Assembly: GCF_000423345.1 (NCBI RefSeq)
Contig: NZ_KE384008.1
Location: forward strand, 562,857-626,856
DNA from: Marinimicrobium agarilyticum DSM 16975
Lineage (GTDB): Bacteria; Pseudomonadota; Gammaproteobacteria; Pseudomonadales; Cellvibrionaceae
Direction of reading: 5' to 3'
Length of the DNA: 64,000 bases
Part shown: positions 7,881 to 14,260 of the stretch, one piece after another
How positions within the stretch are numbered: the stretch's first letter is position 1
How the letters are laid out: the number at the start of each line of letters is the position of its first letter
The notes under the pieces: generated by a model
Database searches by the model: none
Told to the model about the DNA's origin: nothing
The model's input: only the letters and a program-made list of their open reading frames with translations
Program-made: the position numbers and the translations under genes

Positions 7881-9338
7881 ATGTCACAACTGAAACTCTC
7901 TTGTTTTGGGTCCCTATGTTTCGCTCTGGTATTAAGCGCCTGTGGCAGCAGTGGTGGCGGTACCCAGCCTGACCCGGAGCCTGCTTCCAGCGCCTCCAGT
8001 AGCCAGTCCGCGGACGCCAGTCACTCAAGTGAAACGACGAGCAGCGCCGGTGAAAGTAGCTCCAGCTCAAGCAGTTCGCCCGCCCTTCCTGTCGAAACCT
8101 CCGACGGTGATCCCTACTGTACCCCCGCCGGCTCGGACCCGGACGGCGATGGCTGGGGCTGGGAAAGCGGCGAGACTTGCGTGGTCCGTCACTCCGCCGC
8201 CGATCCGGACCGTGGGGACTTCGAAGGGTGTGTCATTGGCACCAGCAGCTGGTCTTACTGCTCGGTAGACAACACCAGTTGGGGCTATGATGGCGGCCAG
8301 ATCTGCGTCTCCGAGAGCTTCTGTCCGGCCAACCGGACGCAGGAGCAGGCCCCTCTCGCGGAAGACCTCATGAATGAAAACGCCTCCGCGACTGCGGAAG
8401 CGGTGTACGACTACCTCCGCTCGATTTGGGGCAGCGAGACTCTGTCCGGCCAGCAGGACCTGACCTGGAAAGATTCCACGGACATGTACCAACGGGTGGT
8501 GGACGATACCGGCAAGGCGCCCGCCATTATGGGCTATGACTTTATGAATTACGGCTTCAATTCCGGATCGGGATTGACGCAGACCGAAGAGGCTATGGCG
8601 CACTGGGACCGCGGGGGCCTGGTCACTTTTGCCTGGCATTGGCGTGACCCGCTCGCGGACAGTGGTGCCCAGTTCTATTCGGATCAGACGGATTTTGAGA
8701 TACCCGTGGCCGACGGGCAGTTGGACACCCAGAGCGACGCCTTCAATGCCATGCAGAATGACATCGACGCTATTGCCGCCGAGCTGCAGCGCCTGGAGGA
8801 CGAAGGCGTCGTCGTGCTCTGGCGCCCGCTACACGAAGCCTCCGGCGGTTGGTTCTGGTGGGGTCGTGCTCGCACCGACGGTGTACCGCCAGCTTATGCA
8901 CAGGTCGTTTTGTGGCGTCACCTCTACGAACGTCTCACAAACTACCACGGTCTGAACAACCTGATCTGGGTATGGAACGGTCAGAGCGCGGGCTGGTATC
9001 CGGGTAACGATTATGTCGATATCGTCAGTACCGACATCTACGACGGCGCACAGAACTACGAATCCCAGATCGAGGTTTACAACGAAACAGCGCAGTACCC
9101 GCTGCAGACTAAAATGGTTGCCCTGAGCGAGAACAGCAATATTCCAGACCCGGATATGATGGCGGCCGACGGCGCCTGGTGGCTCTGGTTTGTCGTCTGG
9201 AATGACGGCGACTCAGAAGCCGGCGTCACCAGTAGCAGTAATTTCTGGACCGGCGAACATTACAATACCGATGAGCACAAGGTTCACGTATACACGCATG
9301 AAAACATCATCACGCTAGAGGAGCTTCCCGCGTTTTAA
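7881..9338 (+). CDS. GH26 endo-beta-1,4-mannanase lipoprotein with Ser-rich linker and CBM10-like modules
   Basis: A secreted 485-residue mannan-degrading enzyme. It has a signal peptide with lipobox LSAC, then a Ser-rich linker (about residues 30-68). Two Cys/Trp-rich segments follow: DGDGWGWESGETC, and a second containing GTSSWSYC, TSWGYDGG and CVSESFC that matches the CBM10 pattern. The GH26 catalytic domain runs from about residue 160 to the end. The acid/base is Glu319 in WRPLHEASG and the nucleophile Glu417 in ALSENSN, as in Cellvibrio mannanases; DIVSTDIYD and WWLWFVVWND are also typical. A GGAGA ribosome site precedes the ATG by 6 nt. Poly-Ser linkers are a hallmark of Cellvibrio-type secreted enzymes. 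The lipobox suggests outer-membrane attachment. Confidence 0.92.
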   Translation: MSQLKLSCFGSLCFALVLSACGSSGGGTQPDPEPASSASSSQSADASHSSETTSSAGESSSSSSSSPALPVETSDGDPYCTPAGSDPDGDGWGWESGETCVVRHSAADPDRGDFEGCVIGTSSWSYCSVDNTSWGYDGGQICVSESFCPANRTQEQAPLAEDLMNENASATAEAVYDYLRSIWGSETLSGQQDLTWKDSTDMYQRVVDDTGKAPAIMGYDFMNYGFNSGSGLTQTEEAMAHWDRGGLVTFAWHWRDPLADSGAQFYSDQTDFEIPVADGQLDTQSDAFNAMQNDIDAIAAELQRLEDEGVVVLWRPLHEASGGWFWWGRARTDGVPPAYAQVVLWRHLYERLTNYHGLNNLIWVWNGQSAGWYPGNDYVDIVSTDIYDGAQNYESQIEVYNETAQYPLQTKMVALSENSNIPDPDMMAADGAWWLWFVVWNDGDSEAGVTSSSNFWTGEHYNTDEHKVHVYTHENIITLEELPAF

Positions 9339-9350
9339 GTAACTGTTAAA

Positions 9351-9380
9351 CGGCACATGGACGTGCCGCCCCCCCCCCCC
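9351..9380 (+). terminator. Stem-loop followed by a 12-C tract
   Basis: CGGCAC (9351-9356) pairs with GTGCCG (9363-9368) around a 6-nt loop. Instead of U residues it is followed at once by twelve C (9369-9380) and then a pyrimidine-rich stretch. The position just after the mannanase stop suggests a terminator. The C run is unusual and could vary in length. Confidence 0.5.
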
Positions 9381-9458
9381 TTCTCCTTCATTTTCTTTTA
9401 CACACCCTTTGGCTACCTTAACGTCGAATAATTTGAGTCAACGGCGACAGAAAAAGTA

Positions 9459-9485
9459 GCGGAATTTATAGCCAAAGCGGCGATA
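9459..9485 (+). promoter_or_regulatory. 27-bp shared upstream motif, copy 1
   Basis: A block beginning GCGGAATT and ending GCCAAAGCGGCGATA that matches the copy at 11972-11998 in 22 of 27 positions. Its first base is 84 bp before the transporter start codon, against 85 bp for the other copy. Equal spacing suggests a promoter or activator site used by both units. GGAATT followed 14 bp later by CGATA could be an alternative-sigma promoter, but I cannot assign the class. Confidence 0.5.
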
Positions 9486-9492
9486 TTAAGCA

Positions 9493-9537
9493 ACCCCGAA
9501 CCCCCGATAGAATCAAATTCAAGCCATTATTCGGGGT
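9493..9537 (+). promoter_or_regulatory. Leader inverted repeat overlapping the ribosome site
   Basis: ACCCCGAA (9493-9500) is perfectly complementary to TTCGGGGT (9530-9537). The right arm includes the GGGGT(G) purine run that is the only ribosome-site candidate for the ATG at 9543. A hairpin here would occlude translation initiation of the transporter. Confidence 0.4.
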
Positions 9538-9542
9538 GTTTT

Positions 9543-11096
9543 ATGAATCAAAAACCGTCCAACCACGTCTCGGAGCCCGTGCGCTCTGACAGCCAGCGCC
9601 CGAAGAAGCGGCGCATCAGCAAAGTGAAAATTCTGGGCCTGCTGCTGGGTCCGGCATTGATGCTGATCACCATGTTTCTCCCCTCAGGTCTCGAACAGGA
9701 GCAGCAGAACCTGCTGGCGGTTATCGTTGTGACCGTTACTTTCTGGGTATTTCAGCCCTTGCCTATTCCCGTCACTTCCGTGCTGGGGCTGGCGCTTTGC
9801 ATCATTTTCAATGTGGCTCCCGCATCCACCGTCTTCGGTGCTTTTTCTTCCCCCACATTGTTTCTGCTCATCGGCGGATTCATTTTGACACAGTCCATGT
9901 CCAAATACGGGCTTGGGCAACGCATTGCTCTAAAGGCATTGCTTTTGCCGGGGGTGGCGCGATCCACTTACCGCATCATTATTGTCTTCGGTGCTTTGGC
10001 AACGCTGCTTTCCGGCGTTATCGACAACGGGGCGGTGGCCGCTATGCTGCTTCCGATTGCTCTCGGGCTGGTCAAGATTTTTTCGTCGGATGTGGAAGAA
10101 AAAGGCATAAACGTCAATGGCGCCACGCCGCTCAGGCTGAGCAGTGCCCTTTTGTTGATTACCGCCTACGGAGCCACCCTTGGAGCACTGGTTACCCCTT
10201 TTGGTGATGCGTCCAATCTCGTCGGCTGGAAGTTCATACAGACGGAGTTTGATACCGATATTTCCGTACTGGAATGGATGGCCATGGGCGGACCGATCGT
10301 GATCACGATGTTTGCCTTTCTCTGTGGCATTATTCTGCTGGTCAACCGGCCAGAAATTGGCTCCTTGCCCAATGCCACAACGCGTATCAAAAACCAGCTC
10401 AAAGCCATGGGGCCAATGGACCGAGGTGAAGTCAACACGCTTATTGCCTTCTGCTTTGCGGTTACCTTCTGGTTTTTACCGCCAGTCATCGGAATGGTTG
10501 TCGGCAAGGAAAACGTGATCTACCAGTTCGCCTCTGGACAGTTGCCGCCTTCGGTCGTGGCGATTTTGGCGGCGGCCCTGCTTTTCATGTTGCCCATCAG
10601 CCGAGAAAAGGGCTTCACTCTGCGCTGGAGAGACACCGCCAGTATGGACTGGGGGCCGCTGCTGCTCGTGGGCTCCGCGCTGGCGTTAGGCACCATGATG
10701 GAGAGAACCGGCCTGGCGCAAACGCTGGGGCAACACATTGCCGGGGAAATTGCGGGCGTGGGCGCGATCTGGGTGTACATCGCTGCCGCAGCCCTGGCCA
10801 TTTCAATGTCGGAGCTCACCAGCAACCTGGTGAGTATCAGTGTGCTGGTGCCGATCATTCCCACCTTAGCCGTCTCCGGTGGTGGAGACCCCAAAGCAGC
10901 GGCTTTGATTGCGACTTTTGCTGCCATCTACGGCTTTATGCTGCCAATTTCCACTTCAGCCAATGCCATCGTGTACAGCTCAGGCCAGATTCCTTTTCGG
11001 CGAATGGTAAAGACAGGCCTACTGGTCGACCTGTCCGGTATTGCCGTCGTCGTCACCGGTGTTCTTTTGGTGGTCCGGTGGCTCAATGTGTTATGA
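9543..11096 (+). CDS. SLC13/DASS-type anion symporter family protein
   Basis: A 517-residue polytopic membrane protein with about 11-12 hydrophobic segments after a basic, Pro-poor N-terminus (PKKRRISKVK). It has the two-repeat layout of divalent-anion/sodium symporters: a re-entrant region in each half, with LLIGGFILTQSMSKYGL in the first and the late segments SMSELTSNLVS and LPISTSANAIVYSSG. The usual SNT signatures are only partly kept: the first half has DNGAVAAMLLP where family members often read SNTA(T/S)xAMLLP. Substrate prediction (dicarboxylate, sulfate) is therefore unsafe. The ribosome site GGGGTG is inside a leader inverted repeat. The Ala/Ser-rich gene follows 63 bp downstream and may share the transcript. 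Confidence 0.8.
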   Translation: MNQKPSNHVSEPVRSDSQRPKKRRISKVKILGLLLGPALMLITMFLPSGLEQEQQNLLAVIVVTVTFWVFQPLPIPVTSVLGLALCIIFNVAPASTVFGAFSSPTLFLLIGGFILTQSMSKYGLGQRIALKALLLPGVARSTYRIIIVFGALATLLSGVIDNGAVAAMLLPIALGLVKIFSSDVEEKGINVNGATPLRLSSALLLITAYGATLGALVTPFGDASNLVGWKFIQTEFDTDISVLEWMAMGGPIVITMFAFLCGIILLVNRPEIGSLPNATTRIKNQLKAMGPMDRGEVNTLIAFCFAVTFWFLPPVIGMVVGKENVIYQFASGQLPPSVVAILAAALLFMLPISREKGFTLRWRDTASMDWGPLLLVGSALALGTMMERTGLAQTLGQHIAGEIAGVGAIWVYIAAAALAISMSELTSNLVSISVLVPIIPTLAVSGGGDPKAAALIATFAAIYGFMLPISTSANAIVYSSGQIPFRRMVKTGLLVDLSGIAVVVTGVLLVVRWLNVL

Positions 11097-11159
11097 CCAG
11101 CTTCTCTGCGCGGGCTAAGGCTCCGCAAATTTGAAAACTTTCTGAAACAGGAGAATATT

Positions 11160-11594
11160 ATGAGTAGTGCAACTTCCGGCTCCGTTGGAGACGTTACTCA
11201 GGAAAAAAACCAAGCAAAAGCCAGCCCTAAACCCGCAGCACCAGGTGCGGCCGTACCCGAATTCGCGGCCACAACATCGGTTGCGGCGGAAGCTGAGCAA
11301 GGAGACGGGCCCGCTGCCGCCAGCGCCAGCGCCTCTGCCGTGGGGAAAAACTCCCCCAGTACCAGAGTGGCCTCAGTCGTCGTCGGCAAAGATTATGCGG
11401 CGGCGGCGAGTGAAGCGGGTGTGGCTGTGGTGGGGCCCAACTCCGCCTCGGCTGCCAGCAAAATTGGGGTGGTCGCCGTTGGTCCTGACGGCGCTGCAGC
11501 AAGCAGCAACGCCGCCAACGGGAGCAATGTGACCGTACACCAAAAGGATGCTGCGGTCGAACCTGACACCCCTCGCCCTAAAAAAACCGTCTAG
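11160..11594 (+). CDS. Ala/Ser/Val-rich repeat protein, unknown function
   Basis: A 144-residue low-complexity protein preceded by a good AGGAG site 8 nt before the ATG, so it is probably translated. Residues 1-65 are Ala/Pro/Ser-rich and disordered-looking. Residues about 66-120 contain three imperfect copies of a 16-19-residue unit of the form V-x-V-V-G-(K/P)-(D/N)-x-A-x-A-A-S, for example VAVVGPNSASAASKIG and VVAVGPDGAAASSNA. Such V-G-x-A-x-A periodicity recalls the beta-roll repeats of trimeric autotransporter heads, but no signal peptide or membrane anchor is present. The C-terminus is charged and ends PKKTV. Its operon partner is probably the upstream transporter. I do not recognise a named family. 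Confidence 0.65.
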   Translation: MSSATSGSVGDVTQEKNQAKASPKPAAPGAAVPEFAATTSVAAEAEQGDGPAAASASASAVGKNSPSTRVASVVVGKDYAAAASEAGVAVVGPNSASAASKIGVVAVGPDGAAASSNAANGSNVTVHQKDAAVEPDTPRPKKTV

Positions 11595-12056
11595 CCTTCG
11601 CAATCGTCGTCATACACGGCCAGGCTTTACAAGTTACCGCAAGGATGCGGTCAACACCGGACCACTGGTACTGACGTTATGGGCTGAAATCTCGAATAAC
11701 CCCTCCCCTCTTATAGAATGAATCTCTCTATCAAAGCCTCCCGCCACCTCCTGACGTTTACCCTGACGCGCCAATTTTCATTACCGAATGTAATTCTTTA
11801 AGGATAATAAACGTTATTTCTTAATAAAAAAGACAGATTCCATTATGGAAACGAAGTGTTCTATATTTTTTTGATTTATAGCCGCACTTAAACATCAATT
11901 TTTTTATTAATTCTTCAAAATTAGTCTATAACAATCTATCTGAAAGGCTACTCGGCTGGCGGAATTCAATGGCCGAATTATTGGCCAAAGCTGCGATACC
12001 ATAAAAATACAGAAAGTCCTAGTATAAAACTGAACCAAAACAAAGGAGAGGACTTC
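11595..12056. other. AT-rich gap upstream of the small-protein operon
   Basis: This 462-bp gap holds no convincing gene. The middle (about 11790-11940) is strikingly AT-rich compared with the GC-rich flanks. It contains a 6-bp hairpin ACCGCA/TGCGGT at 11636-11651 with no U tract, the shared 27-bp motif at 11972-11998, and a TATAAA at 12023-12028 just before the first small gene. Base composition like this often marks xenogeneic or strongly regulated DNA. Confidence 0.5.
11972..11998 (+). promoter_or_regulatory. 27-bp shared upstream motif, copy 2
   Basis: The block from GCCGAATT to GCCAAAGCTGCGATA is the second copy of the motif at 9459-9485. Its first base is 85 bp before the start codon of the first small coiled-coil gene. 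A partial repeat (GCGGAATTCAATGGCC) lies immediately 5' of it. Confidence 0.5.
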
Positions 12057-12287
12057 ATGATTCCCCAAGACGACTCACTGAAAAACCTTAAAGACCGACT
12101 TATGGATGAAAACGACGACTTGATCGCTCGCTTTTCCATTATTCAAGATCAGATCGAAAAGCTGAAATCGTCAACCCCCAACCTGGATGACGATATCGAA
12201 AACATTGTTTCAACCATCGACAGTCGTGTCGACAACCTGATTCAACATGTCTCAGAGCTGAACAGAACGCTCACTGACGGCCACTAA
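12057..12287 (+). CDS. Small helical (coiled-coil-like) protein 1
   Basis: A 76-residue acidic protein with a very strong AAGGAGAGG ribosome site. The sequence from residue 20 to the end (IARFSIIQDQIEKLKSS, then IENIVSTIDSRVDNLIQHV) has hydrophobic residues at heptad-like spacing, predicting one or two amphipathic helices. There is no signal peptide, transmembrane segment or Cys. It is first of three consecutive small genes with the same design, 24 bp before the second. I recognise no family. Confidence 0.7.
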   Translation: MIPQDDSLKNLKDRLMDENDDLIARFSIIQDQIEKLKSSTPNLDDDIENIVSTIDSRVDNLIQHVSELNRTLTDGH

Positions 12288-12311
12288 AACCCAGCAAACA
12301 AGGAGTCTTCC

Positions 12312-12578
12312 ATGTCTACTCACGGCACCGTATCTCTGCCCGATATCATCGATACTCTGATCGATTTCAATCAGACCACCATCGACCGCCTGGTTGGCCT
12401 GATGGAGAGTATCAAGACTGATATCACCAACAGCCCCTCAGGCTCTCTTCAGGGCGAAGCCGAAGAAATCTTGAGAACCATACTCGATGGCGTAATAAAG
12501 ACCATTGAATCCATCATGTCCATCCAGGAGGAGCTTCAGACCCGCATTGTCGAAAGCTTCTTCCCGGCACAGGATTGA
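12312..12578 (+). CDS. Small helical protein 2
   Basis: An 88-residue acidic protein with an AAGGAG ribosome site 7 nt before the ATG. It is predicted nearly all helical, with two amphipathic stretches (IIDTLIDFNQTTIDRLVGLM and ILRTILDGVIKTIESIMSIQ) joined by a Ser/Pro/Gly turn. The C-terminal residues are ESFFPAQD. There is no secretion signal or known motif. It lies between the other two small genes, and the shared style suggests a hetero-oligomeric helical assembly, which is inference only. Confidence 0.7.
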   Translation: MSTHGTVSLPDIIDTLIDFNQTTIDRLVGLMESIKTDITNSPSGSLQGEAEEILRTILDGVIKTIESIMSIQEELQTRIVESFFPAQD

Positions 12579-12634
12579 TAGGAGATCGTATATCAATTCG
12601 CTGTAACGCCATGGCGGAACGGCGAATAACGGAA

Positions 12635-12652
12635 AGTCAGAACAAGCTGACT
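12635..12652 (+). other. Short hairpin between small genes 2 and 3
   Basis: AGTCAG (12635-12640) pairs with CTGACT (12647-12652) around AACAAG. It lies in the 110-bp gap before the third small gene, without a U tract. It could be an RNA-processing or weak attenuation site, but no firm role can be assigned. Confidence 0.3.
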
Positions 12653-12688
12653 CGCCTATTTCTCACCAACTAACAAAAGGAGGCCAAC

Positions 12689-12898
12689 ATGCCTACTGAT
12701 CAAACAGCCGTACTTGAGGCTATGCGAAACGATTTGTCCCAAATCAAATCGTCACTGAATCAAGATCGCCTTTTCAACATTCTTGAAATCATGCGGGACG
12801 AGGTGAACGACCTGACCAACCAGATCGATGGGGTTCGAGCGGATATCCGTGACCTTCGCAATCTGGTGTTCCAACAATCCTCCACCGCTGCCGACTGA
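12689..12898 (+). CDS. Small helical protein 3
   Basis: A 69-residue protein with a near-perfect AAAGGAGG ribosome site. Hydrophobic spacing in LFNILEIMRDEVNDLTNQID and IRDLRNLVFQQ predicts a long amphipathic helix or coiled coil. It has no Cys, no signal peptide and no transmembrane segment. It is followed 7 bp later by a perfect terminator, so the three small genes form a closed transcription unit. Confidence 0.7.
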   Translation: MPTDQTAVLEAMRNDLSQIKSSLNQDRLFNILEIMRDEVNDLTNQIDGVRADIRDLRNLVFQQSSTAAD

Positions 12899-12905
12899 GG
12901 CGGAA

Positions 12906-12933
12906 AAGGGGCCACGTTTGTGGCCCCTTCTTT
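12906..12933 (+). terminator. Perfect rho-independent terminator
   Basis: A 10-bp perfect stem, AAGGGGCCAC (12906-12915) with GTGGCCCCTT (12920-12929), loop GTTT, followed by CTTTCTT. It closes the small-protein operon. It also shows that the GTG at 12920 cannot be a sensible start for the next gene. Confidence 0.85.
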
Positions 12934-12955
12934 CTTGATAAAATGGATAAGACCA

Positions 12956-13531
12956 ATGCTGTTCTCTATACATACCAATGAGAGGCGCCTTCTGACAGTG
13001 GTAGCCATTGTCGCAGCGGTGGTGCTTTCCGGCACCGTCTTTTATGCGTTGGAAGAGGGCTGGTCTTTGATCAACGCACTCTATTTCAGCATTATCACCT
13101 TAACCACCATTGGCTACGGCGACCTTTCTCCGACTACCGACGTCTCCAAAGTATTCACCATGCTCTTTGTCGTCTGCGGTGTGGCGATGTTTGGCATATT
13201 CATCAGAGATATTGCCAACAGAGCCGTTAACACTCTGAGCGCCCCGATATTGGGAGCCAGTATTCTGGAGAACAGCCGGCGCCTCACCAACCAATTGGAC
13301 CTCCCCTCCACTCGGGGCGTAGTGGCCCTGTCGGTGTCAAGCAGCGGAGCTCTCGGTCGCTCCGGTATTAAAGATAGAGATGTCATTGTATTCATTAACA
13401 ATAAGCCTGTTCACCGGGTCAGTCAGGTCTTTGATATCACCACCAAAGCTCTACTCAATAACCCGGTGGAATTCACTATCATTCGGCAAGATGGTATTCA
13501 CAAGGTAAGCGTCAACCTTGTGCCTGGTTAG
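12956..13531 (+). CDS. Two-TM potassium channel fused to a PDZ domain
   Basis: A 191-residue protein. It has TM1 (about residues 12-32), a pore helix, the K+ selectivity filter TIGYGD at residues 51-56, TM2 (about 63-85), then a cytoplasmic linker and a PDZ-like domain (about 115-190; VVALSVSSSGALGRSGIKDRDVIVFINNKPV). K+ selectivity follows from the filter motif. A PDZ in place of the usual RCK or cyclic-nucleotide gating domain is uncommon and suggests gating or tethering by a protein C-terminus. The frame is open to 12920, but that lies inside the terminator, so ATG 12956 is chosen. It follows the small-protein operon and precedes the LuxR-type regulator on the same strand. Confidence 0.82.
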   Translation: MLFSIHTNERRLLTVVAIVAAVVLSGTVFYALEEGWSLINALYFSIITLTTIGYGDLSPTTDVSKVFTMLFVVCGVAMFGIFIRDIANRAVNTLSAPILGASILENSRRLTNQLDLPSTRGVVALSVSSSGALGRSGIKDRDVIVFINNKPVHRVSQVFDITTKALLNNPVEFTIIRQDGIHKVSVNLVPG

Positions 13532-13589
13532 GCGTCAATTCGTTAAACATTGTCGTATTCTTATAACTGAAACAGTGAGGATGTTTGTA

Positions 13590-14237
13590 ATGAAAGCACG
13601 CATACTGATCTCAGACCCCCAGCCCCTTGTGCGTCAGGGCCTGGTAAGCATTATCTCGTCAGTGCCTGAATTTGAAGTCGTTGGTGTAACCGACCGGGCG
13701 GACGATGTGGTAGCAAAGGCAAAGAGGCTCAGGCCTGAAATTATTCTTACCGAGATGAACTTCCCGGATGGTGCCGTTCCTCATATCTGCACAGGGCTGA
13801 AAGGTCAGGGAATTCCCGCAAAGACCATTGTCATCTCCCAGAACTGTTCTGGCGAGATGGTGAGTAGCGCCATCTCTGCGGGTGTTTATGCCTACATCAG
13901 TCAAAAGGAGCGAAAAGAAGTTATTATCGAATGTATAAGGAAAGTCAGGGAGGGGAGAACCTTCTTCTCTGATGAGGCACAACAAGGCATTCAGCGCTTT
14001 CTCAGCCACCGCGACGAAGTGGACCCGATGCTGGCACTCCAGCCCCTACTGACAGACCGTGAAATCGCGGTTCTCAAGTGTGCCGCAGAAGGGCTCTCGG
14101 CGGAATCCACGGCCGACAAGCTTCACATGAGCGTATCAACAATCAAAAACCACCGAAAAAGTATATTCGTCAAGCTCAATGTGCCAAATGCGCCTGGTGC
14201 CGTCTACGAGGCCATGCATCGCAAGCTTATTTGTTGA
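13590..14237 (+). CDS. LuxR/NarL-type regulator with pseudo-receiver domain
   Basis: A 215-residue protein with an N-terminal receiver fold (1-120) and a C-terminal LuxR helix-turn-helix (about 152-208; LTDREIAVLKCAAEGLSAES). In the receiver, Asp9 of the acidic pocket is kept. The phosphoacceptor is Glu55 (LTEMNFPD), and the conserved Lys near position 105 is Gln, with Lys at 106. It is therefore unlikely to be phosphorylated normally and may be locked in an active-like state. Start choice: GAGG at 13577-13580 suits ATG 13590; the upstream ATG 13581 is too close to it. No histidine kinase is adjacent. Confidence 0.85.
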   Translation: MKARILISDPQPLVRQGLVSIISSVPEFEVVGVTDRADDVVAKAKRLRPEIILTEMNFPDGAVPHICTGLKGQGIPAKTIVISQNCSGEMVSSAISAGVYAYISQKERKEVIIECIRKVREGRTFFSDEAQQGIQRFLSHRDEVDPMLALQPLLTDREIAVLKCAAEGLSAESTADKLHMSVSTIKNHRKSIFVKLNVPNAPGAVYEAMHRKLIC

Positions 14238-14260
14238 CAACACTCTGAGCCTTGAGGCTG

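Noticed and set aside
11636-11651. Terminator after the Ala/Ser-rich gene
   Set aside because: There is only a 6-bp hairpin (ACCGCA/TGCGGT) with no U tract, so it is too weak to call.
12920-12955. GTG start extending the K+ channel by 12 residues
   Set aside because: It lies inside the perfect terminator stem of the small-protein operon. ATG 12956 is the natural start.
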